Source: Flavobacterium psychrophilum (lineage in GTDB: Bacteria > Bacteroidota > Bacteroidia > Flavobacteriales > Flavobacteriaceae). From it: DNA of 64,000 nucleotides. The notes under the pieces are model-generated. The model searched no databases and was not told where the DNA came from. It saw only the letters and a list, made by a program, of their open reading frames with translations. Position 1 is the stretch's first letter. Each line of letters begins with the position of its first letter. The translations under genes and the position numbers were made by a program. The DNA lies in assembly GCA_001708385.1 (NCBI GenBank), contig CP012388.1:2046001-2110000 (forward strand), written 5' to 3'. Of the stretch, positions 11,501 to 18,502 are shown piece after piece.

Positions 11501-12290
11501 ACCATTTATATACAAAATTACTGTTCTGTACATCGCTGGTGAGTAGTTTAGGGACACCCGGACAGAGATTGCCCGTATTATCATTGGTTGTTATTTGCGG
11601 ATTGAGTATAGACTGTACTGTTACATTAACAATATTTGAATAGGAGTTAAGTACGCAGCTGCCAAAATTTGTGGTTACGTAGTAACTCCCTGTTTCGGTT
11701 ACATTTATAGACGAGCCTGTCTGACCCGGTATTTCTATATAATCCTTATACCATTTATAGGTAAGGTTTGGGTAATATAACGGCGATGCCGGTGTACCTG
11801 TATTATCTATAGCCAGTGTGTAGCCGGTACCCGAACAGATATTTACCTGCCCTATATTATTATTGATAGCATAGGGCTGATTGTGTATTGCATAGTATGC
11901 AGGAAATGCTGCACTTTGCGGGCTTGTTTTTGCAGGATTGGTACTTCTTACCCTAAGCCTGTACCCTTCGCCAAATGCATTAGTAGGGACACTAAAGGTA
12001 CCGCTTACTACCGTTGTGGTAGTTGTAGGCAGCGTAGCCACAATTGTTGGGGTAGAAAAACTGCCGGTAGGCCCCGACATTTCTATAATAAACTGATTAC
12101 CGGGACCAAGGTTTAAAACCGGGGCTACTGAAAAGTTAACTGTGAAGGAATTGAAAGATGAAGAAGCACATGCCCGTGTAAAGCCAAATGTAGGTGTAGA
12201 AATATTCACCTGCGAATACGCGCAAACACTGCCGGCAAGCCAAAGCAGAAAGCTAAATATTAAATAAAAAATTTTATTCTTTTTATTCAT
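5532..12290 (-). CDS. Giant Ig-like repeat adhesin with T9SS type B sorting domain
   Basis: This 2252-residue secreted protein has a signal peptide at about residues 1-26. Most of its length is roughly 23 Ig/PKD-like domains of about 85-95 residues, each with a YxWYK(D/N)(N/G) core, arranged in about seven three-domain units of ~255 residues. A Cys-containing strand marks alternate domains. The last ~86 residues (IPNLISPNNDGKNDKWSLP onwards) are a gliding-motility-associated C-terminal (T9SS type B) sorting domain, which in this family is exported with a PorP/SprF partner, encoded 4 bp downstream. Units at about 7400-8000 and 8170-8770 are nearly identical at DNA level, a sign of recent tandem duplication. 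The role is probably cell-surface adhesion or gliding; the ligand is unknown. Confidence 0.9.
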   Translation of the reverse strand: MNKKNKIFYLIFSFLLWLAGSVCAYSQVNISTPTFGFTRACASSSFNSFTVNFSVAPVLNLGPGNQFIIEMSGPTGSFSTPTIVATLPTTTTTVVSGTFSVPTNAFGEGYRLRVRSTNPAKTSPQSAAFPAYYAIHNQPYAINNNIGQVNICSGTGYTLAIDNTGTPASPLYYPNLTYKWYKDYIEIPGQTGSSINVTETGSYYVTTNFGSCVLNSYSNIVNVTVQSILNPQITTNDNTGNLCPGVPKLLTSDVQNSNFVYKWYKDNILIAAASQPTYPATEAGIYHLVITGGGCVFETNEIELEPVDFNLDIDPSATTVVIPGETEILTAITDAINPSYQWYRDNTAISGATQASYNATQKGTYKVVVNDAVPCNITKEASVNIIYPDSFNVAIQSDAAYQSCVSTATTLNIEQFNVVTGAQTTGILNNSYGYSYQWYKDNVAVAGATTPQLNVTSPLDNGSYSLTVTIPDFGDITSNAVTVNPSVGNVIISGPTSICEGAIAPLTSNINNSLYTYEWYKDGFLLPAILSGTLAADDAGDYYLKVTGGGCTSQSNTIHIDIEQITVSSTNPVTDVLLPGQNKTLTVTTDALGPEYVWYRNNVVISGASSASYTATQDGEYKVVVTQTLGCNAVAETTFTLNFPTGFTLTTETNSGFTPCVSTTAMLSVAAFTAQTPLGAVDVTGLGYQYQWYRNDVAVIGATLATLTINNAADNGTYKLEATIPYFTPVTSNTTAVNLALPAIVISGDTTLCEGATVSLTATLADSNYTYQWFKDTVAITGATSATLSADAEGAYYVVVTGGSCTAHSNTLTVDDAAIAVTVTAAANDFILPGQPKTVTVTTNGVAPQFAWYRNNVLLAETSATLTATQDGTYKVVVTQTSGCTVANEATFTLAYPSAFSLVVAADANYISCDSTIASLAVTNFTATVTSGSVDVAGLGYQYQWFKDNTAVAGATSATLVISDASQNANYRLEATVPDFGTVTSNNLTINLEVEDVVITNNTALCDGGTVTLTASINGSGYAHQWYKDGVAVTGATSSTLTTTDQGNYYINVTGGICAKQSNSIQLQIAAITVNTTNPATDVILPGQPKTLSVTTDAVSPQFVWYKNGAVVTGETNATLSATTDGEYRVVVTQGAGCAATAEKIFTLTYPTGFTVTIATNTGYTACTSTTATLSITSFTAQTANGNVDASTLGYSYQWFKNGTAVPGAVASSLVIADAAQNGEYTVAVSIPDFSPVSSNTVAVNIAIPAGSVSISKSGVLCEGSTIVLSSSLTGVGYTYQWYKNGAQLAGETASTLTTGDAADYYLIVTAGTCTSQSNTLQIQNAAIVINSSNPSTDVILPGQTKTLTVTTDAVAPQYTWYRNNVLLTETSATLTATQNGEYKVIVIQTSGCAVTSEKLFTLNYPTGFTLTIATNAGYTACTSTTATLSITNFTAQTANGNVDASTLGYTYQWFKNGTAVAGAVASSLVIADAMQNGEYMVAVSIPDFSPVSSNTAAVNIAIPAGLVSISKSGVLCAGSTIVLSSSVTGTGYTYQWYKNGVQLPGETASTLITGDAGDYYLIVTAGTCTSQSNTLQIQNATIVINSSNPSTDIILPGQTKTLTVTTDAVAPQYAWYRNNVLIAETSATLTATQNGEYKVVVTQTSGCAVTSEKLFTLNYPTGFQLTIAADAGYTACTSAAVTLNVTGLIAITPAGNINAANLGYTYQWYKDNLPVPGAVLATLSLNDSSQNGIYKLEVTIPEFAPVYSNAITVNLGFGQVAITAAGKLCGENSQVVISNSLTTTAFVYTWYKNGVQVTSGNVPDFTATETGNYYVRVTNGSCSAISNTVTIQQSDFTLTPASPLSDIIIPGQVKSLAVVTDALLPTFVWYRNGIVLAGESTASISATLAGVYKVVVTQNDQCVMTKELVFELVNPSGFALTVAAESYEKCVDTQAILYIAEFKAVTAPGFVNLIGNNYDYDYQWYKNGAIIGGATQIAYTATETGIYTLEVNIPDFGIVTSNGIAVELAFVSGVTIDMDGAFCADGTEVTLFSDVTNAEYLYTWYHNGTSLIGGSAPSITASEKGSYYLEVSYNGCTITSNTIVLQPYDMDLITISVGENVEIPENTSITVTAGGAESYVWFLNGTQIGNGPSIEVSEPGTYTLVATVGECEVTKQFVVSIKENNLIAIPNLISPNNDGKNDKWSLPLQYLNEDTEVVVYAPDGTIVLRATHYNNSWPDSDFTWSQKNPVYYYTIMVNNKITRRGSITIIQ

Positions 12291-13142
12291 CTAGGGGAAA
12301 TGGTGAATGTGCGAATATCAACTTAAAAGAATAAACCTATGTAAACAAATTCTTATCAAAAATTAAATTCGATAAACGGAGATAAAAACACGATAAAACT
12401 CAACTTGATATTCATTTTATAACTGAAATTTTTACAAAATTTTAGATTTTAATTAACAATACAGATTTTTCAAAATGTTACAAAAGCAACAAATTGTTAC
12501 ATAAATATGTTAATTAAGAACTAATTTACGTCAAAATAACAGTTGCGGTTTTATGCATAATAGATAAAAATTTGTTAAAATATCTATTTTATAATTAGTC
12601 GGACACCCGTAAAAATACCTGTTTTGATGAAGAATAGTCAATAAATTCACAGTAATATAAACGTTAATTTTTTGTAATTGAACGTTTTATATTTCATTTT
12701 CATCGACAGCACAACTCTTTTAAAAGTCAAACACTTACACTCCAATACCTACTCTTCTAATTGAAGCAATTGAGATCATATCCAATCAATTTTGAAAGCT
12801 GATTCTGACAGATATTCCATTATTTATCAATATTTAAATTTTAAGAGTCCGTGAAAGCTGCAACTCGCATTTGCATTTTTTATTGTAGGAATAAACAATA
12901 GATATGTTAAACAATTCTATATACTAAAATTGAAATAGTAATATTTTAACTATTAAATCAATGTTATAGTATCTAATTATTCACACTGCTACCCCACCCT
13001 CACGTTATGACATATAACCTGAAGAAAAGATACACTTAAGCCAGATTTATTTAATATGTATAATTTTAGCACCTTAATATGCTCATTTTCACAAAAATTA
13101 CGTTTTATAAAATTTTTAACCGCTGTTAATTAATAATTTATA
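12291..13142. other. AT-rich spacer without recognisable genes
   Basis: About 850 bp of very AT-rich DNA between the divergent adhesin and arginine operons. Every ATG I followed is closed within a few codons. The region presumably holds the upstream promoter of the giant adhesin near 12300-12400 (CAAAnnTA-like motifs on the plus strand), but I see no convincing single site, no tRNA and no strong hairpin. Confidence 0.5.
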
Positions 13143-13150
13143 TACATTTG
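13143..13150 (+). promoter_or_regulatory. Bacteroidota -7 promoter element of arginine operon leader
   Basis: TACATTTG followed by C matches the Bacteroidota -7 consensus TAnnTTTG exactly. Transcription would begin near 13156, about 315 nt upstream of the first arginine gene, giving a long leader. No clear -33 TTG is visible. Confidence 0.55.
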
Positions 13151-13155
13151 CACCC

Positions 13156-13472
13156 TGATGAATAGAACTGAATTACATATTGCTAATATGTCACGGACAA
13201 ACACCACGGCTCCCAGCCGGATGGTGCGGTAAACTATACCGCTAAGTTTTCGCCCGAATATTCATTTTTATTTATTTCTTCTGAATTGAAATCACAATCC
13301 TTTTTTATTGGGAGTCCTGTATTTACAGGCTTTATATTAATTGCTTCACTTAATATCCTATTCAGTCCCAGACCGTTCCGGCCATAGGGTCTACATCTAT
13401 TATTTAAACCGGTCCGCCCGGTTTGTATTCCCATATTTGAACCGATAATTATAATTTTAATACATTTTTGCA
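13156..13472 (+). promoter_or_regulatory. Structured leader of arginine operon (candidate attenuator or riboswitch)
   Basis: The untranslated leader folds into a dense set of hairpins. At 13185-13260 an AATAT/ATATT plus CGG/CCG closing helix encloses two strong stems: CACCA-C-GGCT with AGCC-GGA-TGGTG (about 13200-13226), and GCGGTA-AACTA-TACCGC (about 13226-13242). Further downstream are CCTGT/ACAGG (13316-13329), AGACC/GGTCT (13370-13392) and AAACCGG/CCGGTTT (13406-13424). A micro-ORF at 13158-13232 encodes 24 residues, four of them Arg, with a CGG codon just before the stop. No named riboswitch class was recognised. The position just upstream of the arginine genes suggests feedback control by arginine or a related signal; that is inference. 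Confidence 0.5.
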
Positions 13473-14099
13473 ATGGATGTATCTATTGTGATAGCCCACG
13501 AAGGGCATTACAAATTTGCGCAGCAGATATGCGATACCATGGAGGCATCGGCCATTATAAGAGGCACAGGCATTGCCAAAAGGAGTCCTGACTACATCAT
13601 AAAAAAGATGGAGCACGGCGACGCTGTTATAGCATTAGTAAACGGCGCATTTGCAGGCTTTTGCTACATAGAGAGCTGGTCGCATGGTAAGTTTGTGGCA
13701 AACTCCGGACTTATAGTGCACCCCGATTTTCGAAATCTTGGGCTTGCCAAAAAGATCAAGGAGCGCGTGTTCGACTATTCGCAGGAAAAGTATCCGGGTG
13801 CCAAAATATTTGGTATTACCACCGGGCTTGCCGTTATGAAGATTAACAGCGAGCTGGGCTATAAGCCTGTACCCTTTAGCGAATTAACAGACGACCCTAC
13901 CTTTTGGAACGGCTGCCGTGGCTGCACCAATTTTGATATCCTTGAACGCAAAGAATACAAGATGTGCCTGTGCACCGGCATGCTGTATGATCCTGCAGAC
14001 AAAAAGCAAAAAGAAGAAAAATACAATTTTAATCAGAAAGTGCTAACCAGGCTTAAAAGCATTAAGCAGGCACTCTTCCTTAAAAAAGAAAAAGCATAA
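13473..14099 (+). CDS. GNAT-family N-acyltransferase, first gene of arginine operon
   Basis: This 208-residue protein has a GNAT acyl-CoA-binding core: the NSGLIVHPDFRNLGLAKKI region (about 75-95) supplies the pantetheine/pyrophosphate loop and ITTGLAVMKINSELGY is the second half of the fold. A Cys-rich tail carries GCRGC and MCLC, four cysteines that could bind a metal. It opens the arginine operon and its stop overlaps the argG start (TAATG). No other glutamate N-acyltransferase (ArgA or ArgJ) is seen here, so it probably acylates glutamate with acetyl- or succinyl-CoA in the first step of ornithine synthesis. The fold assignment is firm and the substrate is inferred from context. Confidence 0.85.
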   Translation: MDVSIVIAHEGHYKFAQQICDTMEASAIIRGTGIAKRSPDYIIKKMEHGDAVIALVNGAFAGFCYIESWSHGKFVANSGLIVHPDFRNLGLAKKIKERVFDYSQEKYPGAKIFGITTGLAVMKINSELGYKPVPFSELTDDPTFWNGCRGCTNFDILERKEYKMCLCTGMLYDPADKKQKEEKYNFNQKVLTRLKSIKQALFLKKEKA

Positions 14100-15292
14100 T
14101 GAAAAAAGTAGTTTTAGCCTACAGCGGAGGCCTTGACACCTCTTACTGCCTTAAATATTTAAAGAACGACCTTGGGTATGAAGTACATACTCTGCTTATA
14201 AATACAGGAGGTTTTACTCCTGAAGAACTTACAGCTATAGAAAAAAGAGCCTACGAATTAGGTTCTGCAAAGCATACCAACCTGGATATTATAGATGCGT
14301 ATTACGAAAAAGCTATTAAGTACTTAGTATTTGGTAATGTGCTTAAGAACAATACATACCCACTTTCGGTGAGCGCTGAGAGGGTTTTTCAGGCTTTGGA
14401 AACTGTTAAGCACGCTAAGAAAGAGGGTGCCGATGCCATTGCACACGGCAGCACCGGAGCAGGTAACGACCAGATTAGGTTTGACCTTGTTTTCCAGACT
14501 ATTGCTCCGGAAATGCAGATCATTACACCTATTCGTGATCTTAAGCTTACCCGTCAGCAGGAGGTAGAATACCTTCAGCAAAATGGTGTGGAATACTCAT
14601 GGGAAAAAGCGCAGTACTCCATTAACAAAGGCATTTGGGGTACAAGTGTAGGAGGAAAAGAAACCCTTACATCGGGTCAGCCGCTACCGGAAGAAGCCTA
14701 CCCTTCTCCGTTACTAAAAACAGAGCACGAAAAAGTTACACTCCATTTTGAAAAAGGTGAGCTTGCAGGCCTTAACGGATCTTTCGAAAAACCATCATTA
14801 AACATCCAGAAACTGGAAGAACTTGCATCGGCATTTGCCATAGGCAGGGATATACATGTGGGCGATACTATTATAGGTATTAAAGGGCGTGTCGGCTTTG
14901 AGGCTGCGGCTCCGCTTATCATAATTAAAGCGCACCACCTGCTTGAAAAGCACGTACTTGGCAAATGGCAGCAATACTGGAAAGAGCAGCTGGGCAACTG
15001 GTACGGCATGCTTTTTCACGAAGGGCAATACCTTGACCCTGTAATGCGTAACATTGAAACTTTCCTTACAGACACCCAGAAAACGGTGACAGGTACGGTT
15101 ACTGTTACCCTGAAACCTTACCATTTCTCGCTTGACGGTATTGAATCGGCTCACGATTTAATGAACACAGGCTTTGGGCAGTATGGTGAAGTAAACAATG
15201 CCTGGACGGCAGACGATGCTAAAGGCTTTATTAAAATTGTGGGCAATGCCCAAAATATATATGCTCAGGTAAACCAGGAAAGTTATGATTAA
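14099..15292 (+). CDS. argG: Argininosuccinate synthase
   Basis: The 397-residue enzyme joins citrulline and aspartate with ATP to form argininosuccinate, the penultimate step of arginine synthesis, in the cytoplasm. The N-terminal PP-loop AYSGGLDTS (about residues 7-15) binds ATP, and HGSTGAGNDQIRFD (about 116-129) is the conserved substrate-binding region. Length and sequence fit the Bacteroidota form of the enzyme. The start overlaps the stop of the preceding acyltransferase gene by one base and the 3' end overlaps argC by 8 bp, so translation of the three is probably coupled. Confidence 0.97.
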   Translation: MKKVVLAYSGGLDTSYCLKYLKNDLGYEVHTLLINTGGFTPEELTAIEKRAYELGSAKHTNLDIIDAYYEKAIKYLVFGNVLKNNTYPLSVSAERVFQALETVKHAKKEGADAIAHGSTGAGNDQIRFDLVFQTIAPEMQIITPIRDLKLTRQQEVEYLQQNGVEYSWEKAQYSINKGIWGTSVGGKETLTSGQPLPEEAYPSPLLKTEHEKVTLHFEKGELAGLNGSFEKPSLNIQKLEELASAFAIGRDIHVGDTIIGIKGRVGFEAAAPLIIIKAHHLLEKHVLGKWQQYWKEQLGNWYGMLFHEGQYLDPVMRNIETFLTDTQKTVTGTVTVTLKPYHFSLDGIESAHDLMNTGFGQYGEVNNAWTADDAKGFIKIVGNAQNIYAQVNQESYD

Positions 15293-16262
15293 GGCAGGTA
15301 TAATAGGCGGATCTGGTTATACGGCGGGTGAATTGCTTAGGCTGCTGGCCTACCATCCAAACGTATCTATTGATTTTATATACAGCACAACCAACGCGGA
15401 TAAGCCCGTAACATCGGTTCATCAGGATTTGCTGGGCGATGTTAACATTAACTTTACCGGAAACGTAAATCCGGATGTTGATGTCGTGTTTTTGTGCTTA
15501 GGCCACGGTCAGTCGAAAGCATTTTTAACAGCTAATCCATTCTCGTCAACTACCAGAATAATCGACCTGGGCAATGACTTCAGGCTTGAAAAGGACAGCA
15601 ATTTTGACGCAAAACAGTTTGTTTACGGACTGCCGGAACTAAATAGAAAAGCTATTACCAAAGCTAAATATATTGCCAACCCCGGATGTTTTGCAACTGC
15701 AATTCAGCTGGCATTACTGCCACTGGCGCAAAAGGGCTTGTTGCAGGACACGGTACATATTAATGCAACAACAGGAAGTACGGGCGCAGGTGTTATGCCA
15801 TCGGCAACATCGCACCACCCGTGGCGAACCAATAATATGTCGCACTACAAGGCATTTGAGCATCAGCATTTGGGAGAGATTGGCGAAAGCCTTACCCAAT
15901 TGCAATCGGGTTTTGAAGCTGAACTGCTTTTTATCCCCAATCGTGGCGACTTTACCCGTGGCATATTTGCAACGCTGTATACTAAGCTAGAAGCAGATTT
16001 CCAGGAAGTTGTAGAATTGTACAACAGCTATTATAAAGATGAGCCATTTGTAAATGTAACAACCGATGCTATAAGCCTGAAACTGGCAGTGCAGACCAAC
16101 AAATGTTTTATAAGCTTAGAGCAAAAAGGCAGTTACCTGCTGATTACTTCGGTGATTGATAACCTTGTAAAAGGCGCATCGGGGCAGGCAATTGAGAACA
16201 TGAACCTGATGTTTGGGCTTGATGAGACTACAGGATTGAGACTGAAACCGGCAGGGTTTTAG
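15285..16262 (+). CDS. argC: N-acyl-gamma-glutamyl-phosphate reductase
   Basis: This 325-residue NADPH-dependent enzyme reduces the acylated glutamyl phosphate to the semialdehyde, the third step of ornithine synthesis. The N-terminus has the Rossmann motif GIIGGSGYTAGELLRLL, and the catalytic cysteine lies in ANPGCFATA (about residue 131). Its start overlaps argG by 8 bp. The following gene is separated by 82 bp that contain a GC-rich inverted repeat. Because the operon's carbamoyltransferase looks succinyl-specific, the natural substrate here may be the succinylated form. Confidence 0.96.
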   Translation: MIKAGIIGGSGYTAGELLRLLAYHPNVSIDFIYSTTNADKPVTSVHQDLLGDVNINFTGNVNPDVDVVFLCLGHGQSKAFLTANPFSSTTRIIDLGNDFRLEKDSNFDAKQFVYGLPELNRKAITKAKYIANPGCFATAIQLALLPLAQKGLLQDTVHINATTGSTGAGVMPSATSHHPWRTNNMSHYKAFEHQHLGEIGESLTQLQSGFEAELLFIPNRGDFTRGIFATLYTKLEADFQEVVELYNSYYKDEPFVNVTTDAISLKLAVQTNKCFISLEQKGSYLLITSVIDNLVKGASGQAIENMNLMFGLDETTGLRLKPAGF

Positions 16263-16282
16263 ACATATCTATCACGAAAAGG

Positions 16283-16326
16283 CCTCACCCCCAGCCCCCT
16301 CTCCTCTGAACAGGGCTGGGGTGAGG
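16283..16326. repeat. GC-rich REP-like inverted repeat between argC and argD
   Basis: Arms CCTCACCCCcAGCCC (16283-16297) and GGGCTGGGGTGAGG (16313-16326) pair nearly perfectly around a 15-nt loop. Composition is far more GC-rich than the flanking DNA, and this CCTCACCCCCAGCCC type of hairpin is familiar as a dispersed repeat in Bacteroidota genomes. No T-tract follows, so it is not a simple terminator. It could stabilise or process the operon mRNA. Confidence 0.7.
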
Positions 16327-16344
16327 ATAAAAAAATTTAAGAAA

Positions 16345-17508
16345 ATGAGCAATTTATTCAACGTATATCCAATATATAATATAACCCCGGTAAAAGCACT
16401 GGGGGCAAAAGTGTGGGACGATAAAGGACAGGAATACCTTGACTTTTACGGAGGCCACGGCGTTATTTCGGCAGGACATTCGCACCCGGATTATGTAAAA
16501 GCAGTAAGCGATCAGGCGGGTAAAATAGGGTTTTATTCTAACTCTATTTACAATCCTGTTCAGGAAGCACTGGCAACAAAGTTATCGCAGCAATCGGGTT
16601 ACCCTGACTACACGCTATTCCTTTGTAATTCAGGCGCAGAAGCCAATGAAAACGCACTGAAACTGGCATCTTTCCATACCCAGAAAAAGAAAGTGATCGC
16701 TTTTAAAAAAGCCTTTCACGGAAGGACATCGGCAGCTGTTGCAGCAACTGATAATCCTTCAATAGTGGCTCCGATAAATGCAGGCCATGAGGTAGTATTT
16801 CTTCCACTAAATGATGTTGATGCTTTTGATGCAGAAATTGCAAATGGCGATGCTTGTACGGTTATTATAGAAGGCATTCAGGGTGTTGGCGGATTGGATG
16901 AAGCTACAACAGCCTTCTTTCAGCACATAGAAAAAGCATGCAATGACCATAATGTAGTGCTGATACTGGACGAAATACAGAGCGGCTACGGGCGTTCGGG
17001 TAAATTCTTTGCACACCAGCACCATAGTATACAGCCCGATATCATTAGCCTTGCCAAAGGTATGGGTAACGGTTTCCCTATCGGGGGTATTCTTATCTCG
17101 CCTAAATTTAATGCATCACACGGATTGCTGGGTACCACTTTTGGTGGTAATCATCTGGCATCTGCGGCAGCATTATCGGTACTGGAAATTATAGAAAATG
17201 AAAACCTTATCGAAAACGTAAACGAGGTAAGCAACTACTTTAGGGAGCTTGCAGGACAGATTCCGCAGGTAAAAAACATCAAAGGACGCGGCCTGATGCT
17301 GGGCCTTGAATTTGACTTTGAAGTGGGCGAACTGAGGAAGAAGCTTATTTACGACGAACACATTTTTACAGGCAATGCTTCGCAGAAGAACCTGTTGCGC
17401 ATACTGCCGCCACTGTCTATAACCAAAGGAGATGTAGATGTGTTTTTTGCAGGGTTGAAGAAAGCGCTTGAGGCTGTATCTGAAGATGCAATTTCTGCAA
17501 TATCTTGA
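16345..17508 (+). CDS. argD: Acylornithine aminotransferase
   Basis: The PLP-dependent class III aminotransferase converts N-acyl-glutamate semialdehyde to N-acyl-ornithine using glutamate. It is 387 residues from ATG 16345, whose product begins MSNLFNVYPIYN as expected. An in-frame GTG at 16321 lies inside the inverted repeat and is an unlikely start. Motifs include the PLP phosphate-binding SGAEANE segment, the FHGRTSAA region, DEIQSGYGRSG and the PLP lysine in LAKGMGNGFPIGG. The succinylated substrate is possible given the neighbouring argF'. Confidence 0.95.
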   Translation: MSNLFNVYPIYNITPVKALGAKVWDDKGQEYLDFYGGHGVISAGHSHPDYVKAVSDQAGKIGFYSNSIYNPVQEALATKLSQQSGYPDYTLFLCNSGAEANENALKLASFHTQKKKVIAFKKAFHGRTSAAVAATDNPSIVAPINAGHEVVFLPLNDVDAFDAEIANGDACTVIIEGIQGVGGLDEATTAFFQHIEKACNDHNVVLILDEIQSGYGRSGKFFAHQHHSIQPDIISLAKGMGNGFPIGGILISPKFNASHGLLGTTFGGNHLASAAALSVLEIIENENLIENVNEVSNYFRELAGQIPQVKNIKGRGLMLGLEFDFEVGELRKKLIYDEHIFTGNASQKNLLRILPPLSITKGDVDVFFAGLKKALEAVSEDAISAIS

Positions 17509-17551
17509 AAACCTTGTAGGTTGTAAACCGTTGATTTTAAATTTAAAAACA

Positions 17552-18502
17552 ATGAAAAAATTCACTTCTGTTGATGATATTCAGGATCTTGAAAGTCTGG
17601 TAGCATTAGCAAAAACAATAAAAGCGGCTCCCTTTGCCCACCCCGAAAAAGGCAAAAAAAAAACCCTTGGTTTACTGTTCTTTAACCCTAGTTTAAGAAC
17701 AAGGCTCAGCACCCAAAAAGCGGCACTTAACCTTGGAATGAATGCCATTGTAATGAACCTGAATACCGAAGGCTGGTCGCTGGAATTTGAAGATGGTGCT
17801 ATTATGGATGGTACCAGTGTTGAACACGTTAAAGAGGCAGCGCAGGTAGTTTCGCAATACTGCGATATAATTGCTATCCGTAGCTTTCCTACCCTTACAG
17901 ACAAGGAAAAAGATGAAGAAGAGTACGTTATAGGTGCATTTCTTAAATATGCTTCGGTACCCGTTATAAGCCTTGAAGGCGCTACAGAGCATCCGTTACA
18001 GGCTGTAGCTGATGCCCTTACGGTAGAAGAATACAAAACAAAGGCACGCCCTAAAGTAGTGCTTACATGGGCACCGCATCCTAAAGCGTTGCCTCATGCT
18101 GTACCGAATTCTTTTGTGAAAGTGATGAAAAAGGCTGATGTAGATTTTGTAATTACACACCCCGAGGGCTATGCGCTAAACCCTGAATTTACTGAGGGTG
18201 TTACTATTACACACAATCAGGACGAGGCTTTTGCCAATGCAGATTTTATCTATGCCAAGAACTGGAGCTCGTATGAAGAATACGGTCAGATTTTGAGCAA
18301 AGACCCTTCGTGGACAGTAACTACAGAGAAAATAGCACTTACCAACCATGCCAAATTTATGCACTGCCTGCCTGTAAGGAGGAATATGATCGTAACCGAT
18401 GCCGTGCTTGACAGCGACGCGTCTATAGTGATTCCGCAGGCGAATAACCGTACGTTTGCCACACAGGCAATACTGACCAAAATACTTGACAATGAGCAAT
18501 AA
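17552..18502 (+). CDS. argF': N-acylornithine carbamoyltransferase, probably N-succinylornithine type
   Basis: This 316-residue enzyme transfers a carbamoyl group to an N-acylated ornithine. The start at 17552 (MKKFTSVDD) is preferred over the in-frame upstream codon at 17468, which would lie inside argD. The carbamoyl-phosphate motif FFNPSLRTR (about 43-51) and the HCLPVRRN motif near the C-terminus are both present. In the family, a Glu at the 80s-loop position (Glu92 in Xanthomonas) gives acetylornithine specificity, whereas Pro90 in the Bacteroides fragilis enzyme gives succinylornithine specificity. Here MDGTSVEH places Val at residue 90, which favours succinylornithine. It replaces a classical ornithine carbamoyltransferase. 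Confidence 0.93.
   Translation: MKKFTSVDDIQDLESLVALAKTIKAAPFAHPEKGKKKTLGLLFFNPSLRTRLSTQKAALNLGMNAIVMNLNTEGWSLEFEDGAIMDGTSVEHVKEAAQVVSQYCDIIAIRSFPTLTDKEKDEEEYVIGAFLKYASVPVISLEGATEHPLQAVADALTVEEYKTKARPKVVLTWAPHPKALPHAVPNSFVKVMKKADVDFVITHPEGYALNPEFTEGVTITHNQDEAFANADFIYAKNWSSYEEYGQILSKDPSWTVTTEKIALTNHAKFMHCLPVRRNMIVTDAVLDSDASIVIPQANNRTFATQAILTKILDNEQ

Noticed and set aside
5674..12116. Many long plus-strand frames opposite the giant adhesin
   Set aside because: They are shadows caused by the repetitive, stop-poor coding sequence on the other strand.
5532..12290. Tandem repeats that might suggest a CRISPR array
   Set aside because: The period is ~765 bp and the sequence is a continuous coding frame; no short repeat-spacer pattern is seen.
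13234..13473. Minus-strand open frame of 79 codons in the arginine leader
   Set aside because: It is antisense to the structured leader, has no signal or motif and unusual composition, and ends exactly at the acyltransferase start; treated as chance.
16321..16344. GTG start for argD inside the inverted repeat
   Set aside because: The extra residues are Lys/Arg-rich and lie in a hairpin; ATG 16345 gives the expected N-terminus.
17468..17551. Upstream in-frame start for argF'
   Set aside because: It lies inside argD, and the family N-terminus begins at 17552.
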